In this document: in pieces, positions 9,787 through 19,569 of the stretch | Position numbering within the stretch: the stretch's first letter is position 1 | Layout: each line of letters starts with the position of its first letter | Source: an uncultured Flavobacteriaceae bacterium | GTDB lineage: Bacteria; Bacteroidota; Bacteroidia; Flavobacteriales; Flavobacteriaceae | Length of the DNA stretch: 64,000 nucleotides | NCBI GenBank assembly: GCA_913065125.1 | Contig: CAJYAG010000005.1 | Location: 62,001-126,000, forward strand | Reading direction: 5' to 3' | The notes under the pieces: model-generated | The model's input: the letters and a program-made list of their open reading frames with translations, nothing else | The model's database searches: none | Told to the model about the DNA's origin: nothing | Translations under genes and position numbers: made by a program

Positions 9787-12351
9787 ATGGACGATAATTT
9801 TTCACCAAGAGTAAGAGATGTAATCACCTTTAGTAAAGATGAAGCTTTACGTTTAGGTCATGATTTTATTGGAACAGAGCATTTACTATTAGGCTTAATT
9901 AGAAAAGGAGAAGGAAAAGCAATTGACATAATGACTGCTTTTGATGTTGATTTGGAATTGATGCGCAAGAAAATTGAAAAATTAAATCCTGCCGCAATTA
10001 GTTTTACGGATGTTGGAGAAAAGAAAAAAAGCTTGCATTTAACAAGACAAGCAGAAAAAGCTTTGAAAACAACTTTCTTAGAAGCTAAATTATACCAAAG
10101 CGAATCTATTGATACTGCGCATTTATTGTTATGTATTTTAAGGAACGAGAATGATCCTACAACAAAGCTATTAAACAAAATGTATATTGATTACGATCAA
10201 GCAAAAGCTTTTTACAAACAATTACATACCGATGATCCAGAAATTTCAATAAATCCAATTGCAGAAACACCTTCTGATGATGAGTTTAGCGAAGAAAAAG
10301 CAAATCCATACGGACAACAACCACAAAAAGGAGCTGCTGCTGCAAAAAAATCTAAAACTCCAGTTTTAGACAATTTTGGTAGAGATTTAACTGCTTTAGC
10401 AGAAGCAAACAAACTAGATCCTGTAGTTGGAAGACAGAAGGAAATTGAACGAGTTTCTCAAATATTAAGCAGAAGAAAGAAAAACAACCCAATGTTAATT
10501 GGAGAACCTGGAGTTGGAAAATCTGCTATTGCAGAAGGATTGGCATTGCGAATTGTAAACAGAAAAGTTTCTAGAATTTTATTTGACAAACGAATTGTCT
10601 CTTTAGATCTTGCAAGCTTAGTTGCTGGCACAAAATACCGTGGTCAGTTCGAAGAACGCATGAAAGCGTTGATGAACGAATTGGAAAAAAATGAAGACAT
10701 CATTTTGTTTATTGATGAAATTCATACGATTGTTGGCGCTGGAGGAGCAACGGGTTCTTTAGATGCATCAAACATGTTAAAACCTGCGTTGGCTCGTGGA
10801 GAAATTCAATGTATTGGAGCTACAACTTTGGATGAATTTAGAACAAACATCGAAAAAGATGGCGCTTTAGAACGTCGTTTTCAAAAAGTAATTGTAGAAC
10901 CAACAACAGTTGAAGAAACCATTCAGATTTTACATAACATCAAAGAAAAATACGAAGAACACCATAATGTTGATTTTACAGACGATGCCATTGAAGCCTG
11001 TGTAAAATTAACCAACAGATATATGACAGATCGTTATTTACCAGACAAAGCAATCGATGCCTTGGATGAATCTGGTTCACGAATTCATATTACAAATATT
11101 GTGGTTCCGCAACAGGTTCTTGCTTTAGAAGCTGAACTAGAAAGTATTCGTTCTAATAAAACAAAAGCGGTTAGCGGACAAAAATATGAAGAAGCAGCAA
11201 AACTAAGAGACGATGAAAAAAATATTGAATCTGCTTTAGAATCAGCACAAAAACAATGGGAAGAAGATTCTAAGTTAAATAAAGAAATTGTTACTGAAGA
11301 TAATGTTGCAGAAGTTGTTTCTATGATGACAGGTATCCCTGTAAATAGAGTTGCCGAAGCAGAAAGCAGTCGTTTAAGCGAATTGCCAAACCTTATCAAA
11401 GGAAAAGTTATCGGTCAAGACGAAGCTGTTACCAAAGTTGTAAAAGCGATTCAGAGAAATAGAGTTGGGTTAAAGGACCCAAATAAACCCATTGGTTCAT
11501 TTATCTTTTTAGGGCAAACCGGAGTAGGGAAAACACAATTGGCAAAAGTTTTAGCCAAAGAATTATTTGATTCTGAAGATTCTTTAATTAGAATTGACAT
11601 GAGCGAATACATGGAGAAATTTGCTATTTCGAGATTGATTGGAGCACCTCCAGGATATGTTGGTTACGAAGAAGGCGGACAATTAACTGAAAAAGTAAGA
11701 CGCAAACCGTATTCTGTAGTTTTACTTGATGAAATTGAAAAAGCGCATCCAGATGTGTTTAATATGTTGCTTCAAATTTTAGACGATGGTTTTATCACAG
11801 ATAGTTTAGGAAGAAGAATCGATTTTAGAAATACAATTATTATCATGACTTCTAATATTGGTGCCAGACAATTAAAAGATTTTGGAGCAGGAGTTGGTTT
11901 TGGAACTTCATCTAAAGTTGCCCAAGCTGATGAACACGCAAAAGGAATTATAGAAAATGCGTTAAAGAAATCGTTTGCACCAGAGTTTTTAAACAGAATT
12001 GATGATGTGGTTGTGTTTAACGCATTAGAAAGAGAGCAAATTCATTTAATCATTGATATTGAACTTGATAAATTGTTGCACAGAATCTCTGATTTAGGCT
12101 ACACATTAAAGCTAAGCGAAAAAGCCAAAGATTACATAGCAGATAAAGGGTTTGACAAAAAGTACGGAGCAAGACCGTTAAAAAGAGCGATACAAAAGTA
12201 TATTGAAGATGCTTTAGCCGAAGAAATTGTTAACTCTAAGTTGTCAGAAGGAGATACTATTGTCATGGATTTAAATGCTAAAGACAATTCGTTAACAATT
12301 AAAATTAAAAAAGCAAAAAAAGCACCCAAAGAGGAAAAAGAGGAAAAATAA
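9787..12351 (+). CDS. clpC: ATP-dependent Clp protease ATP-binding subunit ClpC-like
   Basis: 854 aa with the full ClpC domain order. A double Clp_N repeat (about 1-150) is followed by AAA domain 1 with Walker A GEPGVGKSA (about 239) and Walker B ILFIDEIH. A middle segment with a UVR-like motif YEEAAKLRDDEK (about 460-472) precedes AAA domain 2 with Walker A GQTGVGKTQ (about 576) and a D2-small domain ending in a basic tail. The protein unfolds substrates and feeds them to ClpP. The UVR motif and Clp_N separate it from ClpB (long coiled coil) and ClpX. It is divergent from gyrA across 262 bp and ends at its own terminator. No McsA/McsB/CtsR genes are near. Confidence 0.93.
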   Translation: MDDNFSPRVRDVITFSKDEALRLGHDFIGTEHLLLGLIRKGEGKAIDIMTAFDVDLELMRKKIEKLNPAAISFTDVGEKKKSLHLTRQAEKALKTTFLEAKLYQSESIDTAHLLLCILRNENDPTTKLLNKMYIDYDQAKAFYKQLHTDDPEISINPIAETPSDDEFSEEKANPYGQQPQKGAAAAKKSKTPVLDNFGRDLTALAEANKLDPVVGRQKEIERVSQILSRRKKNNPMLIGEPGVGKSAIAEGLALRIVNRKVSRILFDKRIVSLDLASLVAGTKYRGQFEERMKALMNELEKNEDIILFIDEIHTIVGAGGATGSLDASNMLKPALARGEIQCIGATTLDEFRTNIEKDGALERRFQKVIVEPTTVEETIQILHNIKEKYEEHHNVDFTDDAIEACVKLTNRYMTDRYLPDKAIDALDESGSRIHITNIVVPQQVLALEAELESIRSNKTKAVSGQKYEEAAKLRDDEKNIESALESAQKQWEEDSKLNKEIVTEDNVAEVVSMMTGIPVNRVAEAESSRLSELPNLIKGKVIGQDEAVTKVVKAIQRNRVGLKDPNKPIGSFIFLGQTGVGKTQLAKVLAKELFDSEDSLIRIDMSEYMEKFAISRLIGAPPGYVGYEEGGQLTEKVRRKPYSVVLLDEIEKAHPDVFNMLLQILDDGFITDSLGRRIDFRNTIIIMTSNIGARQLKDFGAGVGFGTSSKVAQADEHAKGIIENALKKSFAPEFLNRIDDVVVFNALEREQIHLIIDIELDKLLHRISDLGYTLKLSEKAKDYIADKGFDKKYGARPLKRAIQKYIEDALAEEIVNSKLSEGDTIVMDLNAKDNSLTIKIKKAKKAPKEEKEEK

Positions 12352-12361
12352 AAACAACTAA

Positions 12362-12390
12362 AAACCGAGCTTTAAGCTCGGTTTTTTTTA
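12362..12390 (+). terminator. Terminator of clpC
   Basis: ACCGAGCTTTAAGCTCGGT is a near-perfect hairpin followed by a run of eight T, 11 nt after the clpC stop. Confidence 0.9.
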
Positions 12391-12437
12391 TGAAAAATAT
12401 AACGTTAAAATCAATAAAAAGAAGACAATCATTTTCT

Positions 12438-12445
12438 TATATTTG
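12438..12445 (+). promoter_or_regulatory. -7 box of the TlpA-like lipoprotein gene
   Basis: TATATTTG is a perfect TAnnTTTG, followed by CATCC, 24 nt before the ATG. I see no good TTG at the expected -33 distance. Confidence 0.5.
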
Positions 12446-12469
12446 CATCCAATTTGAAACTTCGTATCA

Positions 12470-13528
12470 ATGAAAAAAATCACACTACTCTTAATTGTAT
12501 TTACAACCTTAATTTCCTGCAAAAAAGAAACACCCGGTTTTGTCACTTTTTCTGGACAATTTACGAACATGAGTAAAAAAGATAGTCTCTTTTCTATAAA
12601 AAGTAATGACTACTCTATAGACATAAAGATAAATGCAGACGGCTCTTTTAAAGATACGCTTCACATAAAAAAAGCTGGTTACTACACCTTAGTTATCGAT
12701 AATAAAAATTACGGCTTTGCATTTTTAAGAAATGGTTTTGACTTAAAATTAACAGCAGATAACAATTCTTTTTTTGAAACAACTACATATTCTGGAAAAG
12801 GAGCAAGTACAACCAACTATTTGCTTGATCAGTACAAATACAATTTAGCCTTAGGTAACACTAACAAGTTGTTTATGTTAGAAAAAGACGCTTTTTCAAA
12901 AGCGTTAAACAATATTAAATATAGTTATGACAGTTTAAAAAAACTTCATGGAGATATCGATACCATGATTGTTAGAATTAACAATCAACAAAACAAGGAG
13001 CTTTTTAGCTTGTTAGAAAAAAATTATGATTCTCAACACGAAAAAGTTTTGCAACAACTTAGAACAGAAGAATTATTAGGAAAAGGAAAACCTTCTCCGA
13101 AATTTAATAATTATTTAAATTATAAAGGTGGTAAAACATCTTTAGATGCTTTTAAAGGGAAATATGTATATATTGATGTTTGGGCAACTTGGTGTAAACC
13201 TTGTCTGGTGCAAATTCCTTTTTTAAAGAAACTAGAAGAAAAATATGCTCGCAAAAAAATTGAATTTGTAAGTATTTCTACTGACAATGCTGCCACAGCC
13301 GGATCTTGGGATAACGCATTATCGAAATGGAAAAAAATGGTAAAGGATAAAAGTTTATCTGGTTTTCAATTATATGCAGGAAAAGACACAAAATTTATGG
13401 AAGATTACCAAGTTTATGGAATTCCTAGATTTATATTAATTGACCCTAATGGTAATATTGTAGAGGCCAATGCTCCAAGGCCATCTGACCCAAATTTAGA
13501 AATTCTTTTTAAAGAGCTAGGGATTTAA
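12470..13528 (+). CDS. TlpA-like thioredoxin-fold lipoprotein
   Basis: 352 aa. The N-terminus is a lipoprotein signal with lipobox LISC (Cys17). Residues about 23-120 resemble the DUF4369-type beta domain frequent before thioredoxin folds in Bacteroidota. Residues about 205-350 form an AhpC/TSA-TlpA thioredoxin domain with the redox motif WCKPC (Cys242 and Cys245) and the cis-proline region YGIPRFILID. Likely a membrane-anchored thiol-disulfide reductase or oxidoreductase facing the periplasm; the partner is unknown. It stands alone between two terminators. Confidence 0.88.
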   Translation: MKKITLLLIVFTTLISCKKETPGFVTFSGQFTNMSKKDSLFSIKSNDYSIDIKINADGSFKDTLHIKKAGYYTLVIDNKNYGFAFLRNGFDLKLTADNNSFFETTTYSGKGASTTNYLLDQYKYNLALGNTNKLFMLEKDAFSKALNNIKYSYDSLKKLHGDIDTMIVRINNQQNKELFSLLEKNYDSQHEKVLQQLRTEELLGKGKPSPKFNNYLNYKGGKTSLDAFKGKYVYIDVWATWCKPCLVQIPFLKKLEEKYARKKIEFVSISTDNAATAGSWDNALSKWKKMVKDKSLSGFQLYAGKDTKFMEDYQVYGIPRFILIDPNGNIVEANAPRPSDPNLEILFKELGI

Positions 13529-13548
13529 TTTCCTCAAAATAAGTCATA

Positions 13549-13581
13549 AAAAAAAGCAGGATTTTCTTCCTGCTTTTTTTA
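13549..13581. terminator. Bidirectional terminator between the TlpA-like gene and accA
   Basis: The repeat AAAAAGCAGGA / TCCTGCTTTTT has A and T tracts on both sides. It sits between convergent genes and can serve both. Confidence 0.88.
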
Positions 13582-13596
13582 TTTATACTACTTTTT

Positions 13597-14550
13597 TTAT
13601 CCTTTGAAAACTCCCATTTTAGAGTATTTATCCATTCGTTGCATCACCAAATCAGTTTCATTTAATTCTTTTAATTCTTTATAAGATTCTAGAATTACTC
13701 TTTCTACTTCTTTAAAGGTTGTTTCTCTATCAGAATGTGCACCGCCTAAAGGTTCTTTAATGATTCCGTCTACAATTTTTAATTTAATTCCGTCTTCTGC
13801 AGTTAATTTCAAAGCTTCTGCTGCTTGTTCTTTATGCTCCCAACTTCTCCATAAAATTGAAGAACAGTTTTCTGGAGAGATTACAGAGTACCAAGAGTTT
13901 TCTAGCATTAACACCTTATCTCCTACTCCAATCCCTAATGCTCCACCAGAAGCACCTTCACCGATAATGACTGTGATAATTGGAGTTTTTAATCGCGTCA
14001 TTTCTAAAATATTTCTTGCAATCGCTTCTCCTTGTCCGCGTTCTTCTGCTTCTAATCCTGGATAAGCACCTGGTGTATCAATTAATGTAATTACAGGAAT
14101 ATTAAATTTCTCTGCCATTTTCATCAATCGCAACGCTTTTCTATATCCTTCCGGGTTTGCCATTCCGAAGTTTCTATATTGACGCGTTTTTGTATTGTAT
14201 CCTTTTTGCTGACCAATAAACATAAAAGATTGATCGCCAATTTTACCCAAGCCGCCAATCATTGCTTTATCGTCTTTCACACTTCTATCTCCATGTAATT
14301 CCATAAAAGTATTTCCGGCTAACGCTTTGATATAATCTAACGTATAAGGTCTATTTGGATGACGAGATAATTGTACTCGCTGCCATGCAGTTAAATTTTT
14401 ATAAATTTCTTTCTTTGTTTTTTCTAGTTTCTTTTCAATTTTCTTACAAGTTGCGGTAACATCCACCTCACTCTCTTCTCCAATAACCTGACATTTTGTT
14501 AATTGGTCTTCTAGCTCTTTAATTGGCTGTTCAAAATCTAAATATTCCAT
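13597..14550 (-). CDS. accA: Acetyl-CoA carboxylase carboxyltransferase subunit alpha
   Basis: 317 aa, the normal length. The N-terminal coiled segment ([11 protein letters not shown]) and the crotonase-like carboxyltransferase fold are clear: [43 protein letters not shown], and the oxyanion-hole stretch [16 protein letters not shown]. It transfers the carboxyl group from carboxybiotin to acetyl-CoA, giving malonyl-CoA for fatty acid synthesis, together with AccD (not in this window). It is monocistronic as far as can be seen, ending at the 13549-13581 terminator, with a candidate -7 box upstream. Confidence 0.96.
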   Translation of the reverse strand: MEYLDFEQPIKELEDQLTKCQVIGEESEVDVTATCKKIEKKLEKTKKEIYKNLTAWQRVQLSRHPNRPYTLDYIKALAGNTFMELHGDRSVKDDKAMIGGLGKIGDQSFMFIGQQKGYNTKTRQYRNFGMANPEGYRKALRLMKMAEKFNIPVITLIDTPGAYPGLEAEERGQGEAIARNILEMTRLKTPIITVIIGEGASGGALGIGVGDKVLMLENSWYSVISPENCSSILWRSWEHKEQAAEALKLTAEDGIKLKIVDGIIKEPLGGAHSDRETTFKEVERVILESYKELKELNETDLVMQRMDKYSKMGVFKG

Positions 14551-14608
14551 ATATAAGTTGGTTAATTTTAACTAAATCAATTTTAAATTGATTGAAATTA
14601 CAACGTTA

Positions 14609-14616
14609 CAAACTTA
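14609..14616 (-). promoter_or_regulatory. Possible -7 box of accA
   Basis: TAAGTTTG on the minus strand is a perfect TAnnTTTG, about 60 nt upstream of the accA ATG. No convincing TTG is found at -33. A TCAATTT/AAATTGA dyad lies between it and the gene. Confidence 0.4.
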
Positions 14617-14645
14617 CTATAAAATTTGTTTTTGTTGTAAAATTT

Positions 14646-15551
14646 TTACTTTTTATTCTTTTTCATTTTTTGATGAATTGCACCTCTGTTTTTTATAATT
14701 CCGTTTAACAGCACAACAAACAGTACGATAAATGCGCCGTAATAAAACTCAGGATTCATTTTTTCTTTATCACCAAAAATAAACAATGCTAAAATTATAG
14801 CATAAACAGGTTCTAAATTAATAGTAAGCATTACTGTATATGGTGTTAAATGTTTCATTATTTTAACAGAGACAATAAACGCATACGCTGTGCAAATACT
14901 ACTTAAGATGATTAAGTAAAACCAATCAGACATTTTAAGGTTGAAAAAATCAATAGAAAAAGAATCTGTGAAAAATAAAAATACAGTTACAAATGCTACT
15001 CCAAAAAACAATTGATAAAAGGAAATTACATCCGCAGCCGTTTTTTTGATAAAGATTCCGTTTAAAACCGAAAATAATGCGGCTAAAAATGCTGAAATCA
15101 ATGCGTAAATAATTCCTAAATAATACTGAGTTTCAAAATTAAAAATAATGTACAACCCGCCAATAACTAGTAATCCTAAAAGGATTTCGATTGACTTAAC
15201 TCTTCTTTTAAAAAATAACGGCTCTATAAGTGATGTAAAAAAAGCACCTGTACTCATTGTTACCAATGCAATTGATACATTAGAAACTTTAATGGCTTTA
15301 AAAAATGTAATCCAATGCAACGCAATTATTATTCCTGTAAATAAAAACTTAAGTAGTGTTTTTTTATCAATCGAAAAATTTTTCTTTTTAACAATAAAAT
15401 ACAGCAAAATAAAAAAGACCGCTAATAACATTCTAAACCAAACTAATGGAACGGCATCAATACTAATTAAAGCACCTAGAATTGCAGTAAACCCCCAGAT
15501 AAATACAATTAAATGAAGTTGTAAAAAATATTTTAATTTACCTCCTTGCAT
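14646..15551 (-). CDS. EamA/DMT-family transporter
   Basis: 301 aa with ten predicted hydrophobic helices in two EamA repeats (about 5-135 and 150-288), a positively charged C-terminus and no signal peptide. The family exports or imports small metabolites such as amino acids or purines; the substrate cannot be read from sequence. The motif NLEPVYAIILALFIFGD in the second repeat is typical. Its ATG (15549-15551) overlaps the end of lptF by 14 nt, so it is the last gene of the rluF-tgt-lptF-EamA group. Confidence 0.87.
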   Translation of the reverse strand: MQGGKLKYFLQLHLIVFIWGFTAILGALISIDAVPLVWFRMLLAVFFILLYFIVKKKNFSIDKKTLLKFLFTGIIIALHWITFFKAIKVSNVSIALVTMSTGAFFTSLIEPLFFKRRVKSIEILLGLLVIGGLYIIFNFETQYYLGIIYALISAFLAALFSVLNGIFIKKTAADVISFYQLFFGVAFVTVFLFFTDSFSIDFFNLKMSDWFYLIILSSICTAYAFIVSVKIMKHLTPYTVMLTINLEPVYAIILALFIFGDKEKMNPEFYYGAFIVLFVVLLNGIIKNRGAIHQKMKKNKK

Positions 15552-16623
15552 TGTAGTAAAGATATAAAGCTAAGGTTCCAAAAACAATATTTGGAACCCA
15601 AACAGTTAACAATGAATTTGCTCCTGCAACTGCTCCTAAAACTTCAGAAACTTTTAAGAAAAATATGTAAACAAACATCAACCCAAAACCTAATGCTAAA
15701 TTAACTCCCGTTCCGCCTCTTCGCTTTTTAAACGCTAACGCAACTGCAATAATAGTTAGAAAGTAGGAAGCAATTGGTAAACTTGTTCTCTTGTGTAACT
15801 CTACTAAATGAGCATTTAAATTTTTTACACCTCTTTTTTTAGAAATATTAATGAACTCTATCAATTCATTTGAAGGCATCTCTTGTGCTAAAGCTGCTCT
15901 ATAAATTAAATCTTTGGGCGAAAATGCAAAAACGGTATCAATCGCATTCCCTATAAAAATACTATCTCTTTTTTTATAGATTCTTCTAATTTTATAATTA
16001 GATAATTTAAATGTACTGTCTTTTTTATCCCAACTGATATAACTAGCTGTTAGTTTGGATTTAATTTTATTTCCATCATAAACTTCTGTAGAAAAATTAT
16101 ATCCGGTATTTCTTTTTAAATCGAAACTTTGAATAAAAATATATGTACTATCAGTTAATTGTAAACTAAAGTCTTTTACAATATCATCTCCATATTTTGG
16201 TTTAAAAATGTAAGTGTTTTCAAACTTTTTTCGAATCTTACTGCTACTTGGTACTACAAAATGATTCATAACCAATGCTAAAATGGTCACCAAAGTTGCA
16301 CCAATAAAATAAGGGTATAAAAAACGTGTAAACGAAACTTTAGCGTTGTTAATCGCAACAATTTCTGTATTGTTAGACAGTTTGGATGTAAATATAATTA
16401 CGGCAACAAATAATGCCAACGGCATAAATGTGTTTGTATAATAAATGATAAAATTTAGATAGTAATCATTTACAATTTCAAAAAAAGTTAAGGTGTCAGA
16501 AGCTAAAAATTTATCTACTTTTTCTGCTATATCAATAGCAATGGCAATTGGTATTAAGATTAATAACGTAAAAAAAAAGGTTACTAAATATCTTTTTAAT
16601 ATGTAAGAATCAATAATTTTCAA
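15538..16623 (-). CDS. LptF/LptG family permease (LPS export)
   Basis: 361 aa. Transmembrane helices lie at about 12-32, 50-75 and 98-118. A periplasmic beta-jellyroll-like domain (about 120-270) follows, then three C-terminal helices (about 280-355). This is the layout of LptF and LptG, the membrane subunits of the ABC exporter that lifts LPS from the inner membrane to the periplasmic bridge. Which of the two it is cannot be decided. The start is TTG at 16621-16623, one base after the tgt stop; no ATG lies in frame before the first membrane helix. It is translationally close-packed with tgt and the EamA gene. Confidence 0.88.
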   Translation of the reverse strand: MKIIDSYILKRYLVTFFFTLLILIPIAIAIDIAEKVDKFLASDTLTFFEIVNDYYLNFIIYYTNTFMPLALFVAVIIFTSKLSNNTEIVAINNAKVSFTRFLYPYFIGATLVTILALVMNHFVVPSSSKIRKKFENTYIFKPKYGDDIVKDFSLQLTDSTYIFIQSFDLKRNTGYNFSTEVYDGNKIKSKLTASYISWDKKDSTFKLSNYKIRRIYKKRDSIFIGNAIDTVFAFSPKDLIYRAALAQEMPSNELIEFINISKKRGVKNLNAHLVELHKRTSLPIASYFLTIIAVALAFKKRRGGTGVNLALGFGLMFVYIFFLKVSEVLGAVAGANSLLTVWVPNIVFGTLALYLYYNARR

Positions 16624-16624
16624 A

Positions 16625-17755
16625 TTATAATCTTTTGTCCATTTGTTTTACCATTTTATCTTTCCATTCGGTAAAATCTCCTGCTAAGATATGCTTTCTT
16701 GCTTCTCTGGTCAACCAAAGATAAAATCCTAAGTTGTGTATGGTTGCAATTTGCTTTCCTAATAATTCTTTTGCTGCGAATAAATGACGTAAATATGCTT
16801 TAGAATATAAAGTATCTACAAAGGTAATATCCATATCATCAATGGCAGAAAAATCATTCTCCCATTTCTTATTTTTGATGTTTATGGTTCCGTGTGCTGT
16901 AAACAACATTCCGTTTCTAGCATTTCTAGTTGGCATCACACAATCAAACATATCAACTCCCAACGCAATATTTTCTAAAATATTAATTGGTGTTCCAACA
17001 CCCATTAAATAACGCGGTTTGTCTTCTGGCAAAATTTCACAAACAATTTCTGTCATTGCGTACAATTCTTCTGCTGGTTCTCCAACAGACAATCCTCCAA
17101 TGGCATTTCCTTCTGCGCCAACAGAAGCAATAAACTCTGCCGATTGTTTCCGTAAATCTTTATATGTACTTCCTTGAACAATCGGAAAAAAAGATTGGTT
17201 ATAATCGTATTTTAAAGGTGTTTTTTCTAAATGATTGATACAACGTTTTAACCAACGATGCGTCATGTGCATTGATCTTCTTGCATAATTAAAATCGCAC
17301 GGATATGGCGTACATTCATCAAAAGCCATGATAATATCTGCGCCAATTGAACGCTGAATTTCCATTACATTTTCTGGAGTAAATGTATGATAAGAGCCAT
17401 CGATATGACTTTTAAATTTTACACCTTCTTCTTTAATTTTTCTTCTTCCTGATAAAGAATACACTTGATAACCACCAGAATCTGTTAAAATATTACGATC
17501 CCAATTCATAAATTTATGCAAACCACCAGCTTGTTCTATAATATCTGTTTTTGGACGTAAATATAAATGATAGGTGTTTCCTAAAATTATATCAGGATTG
17601 ATTTCATTTTTTAATTCGGATTGATGCACTCCTTTTACAGTACCAACAGTACCAACTGGCATAAAAATCGGAGTTTCAATTTCGCCATGATCTGTCGTCA
17701 TTACTCCAGCTCTAGCTTTACTTTTTGGGTCGGTTATTTTTAAGTCAAATTTCAT
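16625..17755 (-). CDS. tgt: tRNA-guanine(34) transglycosylase
   Basis: 376 aa from the ATG at 17753-17755; an upstream TTG would add three residues but is less likely. The enzyme swaps guanine 34 for preQ1 or queuine in tRNAs with GUN anticodons. The catalytic sites are clear: Asp92 in LTDSGGYQVYS, MAFDECTPYP, Asp271 in DCVMPTRNARNG, and GGLSVGEP. The zinc site is unusual. The three cysteines expected near 309-314 are replaced by Asp309, Thr311 and Asp314, while His340 (TIHNLGFYL) remains. It lies after rluF and immediately before lptF on the same strand. Confidence 0.95.
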   Translation of the reverse strand: MKFDLKITDPKSKARAGVMTTDHGEIETPIFMPVGTVGTVKGVHQSELKNEINPDIILGNTYHLYLRPKTDIIEQAGGLHKFMNWDRNILTDSGGYQVYSLSGRRKIKEEGVKFKSHIDGSYHTFTPENVMEIQRSIGADIIMAFDECTPYPCDFNYARRSMHMTHRWLKRCINHLEKTPLKYDYNQSFFPIVQGSTYKDLRKQSAEFIASVGAEGNAIGGLSVGEPAEELYAMTEIVCEILPEDKPRYLMGVGTPINILENIALGVDMFDCVMPTRNARNGMLFTAHGTINIKNKKWENDFSAIDDMDITFVDTLYSKAYLRHLFAAKELLGKQIATIHNLGFYLWLTREARKHILAGDFTEWKDKMVKQMDKRL

Positions 17756-17809
17756 TGCTTGCAAAGATACAGTTATTTAAGAATTGAAATGTTAAAGAAA
17801 TGGTAGGAT

Positions 17810-18694
17810 TTATCTCTTTTTTCTTTTGAACGATGTATTAGAATTTCGTTTAGATTTTGGTGAATTTTTTCTGAAAGCTGCACTTTTCTTAGTAAACTCG
17901 TTTGGCTTAATAACAGTTTTTTGGGGTGCTTTCTTTTTTGGCTTTTCTTTGTGTATCGACGCTTCTTCTGTTTTAGAAGAACTTGCCACCATTGCATTAA
18001 TTTCTGACAATTCTTTTTCTGTGAGTTCGCGCCATTCACCAATTTTTAAAGCATCCAAATTTACATTCATAATACGAGTTCTTTGTAACTTTAAAACCTC
18101 GTATCCAACATATTCACACATTCTTCTAATCTGACGATTTAAGCCTTGTGTTAATACAATTTGAAAAGTGTTTGTGTTAATTTTTGTGACTTTACATTTT
18201 TTGGTTACGGTTCCTAAAATCGGAATTCCGTTGCTCATTTTTTTGATAAAATCGTCTGTAATTGGCTTGTCTACTTTTACTACATAATCTTTTTCATGAT
18301 TATTACCAGCTCTTAAAATTTTATTAACGATATCGCCATCATTGGTTAAAAAAATCAACCCCTCAGATGGTTTATCTAATCGTCCGACAGGAAATAATCG
18401 TTCTGGATGATTTATATAACTAATAATATTATTTCTTTCTCTTGAATCTGTGGTACAAACAATTCCGACTGGTTTATTAAAAGCAATGTAAAGTGTTTTA
18501 GGTTTTGGCTGCAAAGCTCTTCCGTCAATTTTCACAATATCGCCATCAAAAACTCTGTTACCTAGTTCTGTTGAGTTTCCGTTAATGGTAACTCTACCGG
18601 CAATAATTAGTTTTTCTGCTTCTCTACGAGAGCAAATTCCTGTACTGCTGATAAACTTATTAAGGTTTGTAGATTGTTGATTTTTCTGTTCCAA
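17810..18694 (-). CDS. rluF: RluF/RsuA-type pseudouridine synthase
   Basis: 294 aa. An S4 RNA-binding domain (about 10-60, [16 protein letters not shown]) precedes the catalytic domain (about 70-225) with the Asp motif [18 protein letters not shown] and ending in [18 protein letters not shown] basic, low-complexity tail rich in Lys and Ser follows (about 235-294), common in Bacteroidota homologues. The RluF subgroup modifies 23S rRNA U2604 (and tRNA-Tyr) in E. coli; RsuA, RluB and RluE are alternatives, with the closest feel to RluF. It starts the rluF-tgt-lptF-EamA run. Confidence 0.85.
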   Translation of the reverse strand: MEQKNQQSTNLNKFISSTGICSRREAEKLIIAGRVTINGNSTELGNRVFDGDIVKIDGRALQPKPKTLYIAFNKPVGIVCTTDSRERNNIISYINHPERLFPVGRLDKPSEGLIFLTNDGDIVNKILRAGNNHEKDYVVKVDKPITDDFIKKMSNGIPILGTVTKKCKVTKINTNTFQIVLTQGLNRQIRRMCEYVGYEVLKLQRTRIMNVNLDALKIGEWRELTEKELSEINAMVASSSKTEEASIHKEKPKKKAPQKTVIKPNEFTKKSAAFRKNSPKSKRNSNTSFKRKKR

Positions 18695-18732
18695 AAGTGC
18701 TAAACTATTTCTTCTACAAAGAAACGGATTCT

Positions 18733-19335
18733 TTAAATAATTATAGTTCTAAAAGTTAAATTTATTCTTGGCGTTTTAATCAATTTTGTTGGTGGTAATC
18801 TGTGCAACCAATTGGTTTGTGTTGAGTCTTTCATCACTAACAAACTTCCCTTTTCTAAAATAATGTCTATTTTTTGTTTGGTGTTTTTATGTTTAAAGGA
18901 AAATTTGCGTTCTGCTCCTAAAGTTAACGATGCTATTTCTCCATTCTTCTTCAACATTTTTTCTCCGTCAGAATGCCAAGCCATTCCTTCTTCTCCAGAA
19001 TGATATAAATTTAACAAACACGAATTATAGGTTGCATTACTTTCTTTTTCCACGAGTTCTTTTAAGGCTAATAAACCTTCTGTAAAAATAAGTGCTTGCT
19101 TTGTAACGTTAGAATAGTTGTAGTAATAATCGGTATCTCCATACCAAGCAACTTTGCGTTTGGTAATTATTCTTTTACCAAATATTAAAGCTTCATCATT
19201 TTTCCATTCAATTTCTGACAACAACTTTTGGTAATAAAACTCGCTTTTTTCTTGCGATAAAATTTTACCGTGATAATTGGTAATTCCATCATAAGGTAAA
19301 ATGTTTTGTACTTTTTCTTGATTGAATAAATCCAT
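18733..19335 (-). CDS. AlkB-like 2-oxoglutarate/Fe(II) dioxygenase
   Basis: 200 aa from the ATG at 19333-19335; the reading frame extends 17 codons further but those residues do not look like this family. The Fe(II) ligands are His121 and Asp123 (AWHSDGE) and His178 (WLHRLPP), and the 2-oxoglutarate-binding signature is RINLTFR (Arg190, Arg196). The short form with [18 protein letters not shown] resembles the ALKBH2/3-like group that removes 1-methyladenine and 3-methylcytosine from DNA or RNA. The role in alkylation repair is inferred from the family. It is isolated: rluF is 38 nt downstream, and a 234-bp gap lies upstream. Confidence 0.88.
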   Translation of the reverse strand: MDLFNQEKVQNILPYDGITNYHGKILSQEKSEFYYQKLLSEIEWKNDEALIFGKRIITKRKVAWYGDTDYYYNYSNVTKQALIFTEGLLALKELVEKESNATYNSCLLNLYHSGEEGMAWHSDGEKMLKKNGEIASLTLGAERKFSFKHKNTKQKIDIILEKGSLLVMKDSTQTNWLHRLPPTKLIKTPRINLTFRTIII

Positions 19336-19569
19336 ATTTAAAATTACAAAAAAAACCTTACAACAAACGCTGCAAGGCTTTAGCAAAAAATTTGGTTAGA
19401 TCATATGTAGTTGGTTATTATTAGTTAGACAACAAATAACTTCACTTTACTTCTTTTTTAATTTTTTTTTGCTGCTACAAATATATACAGAATCAATTAA
19501 CTACAAATATTTATTTCCCTTTTTTAATACGTGTTACTACGTAATTGTCAGATGATTAAATTGCGATTT

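Noticed and set aside
17773..18042. 89-aa ORF overlapping the end of rluF
   Set aside because: It is a shifted frame of the lysine-rich rluF tail, with no domain of its own.
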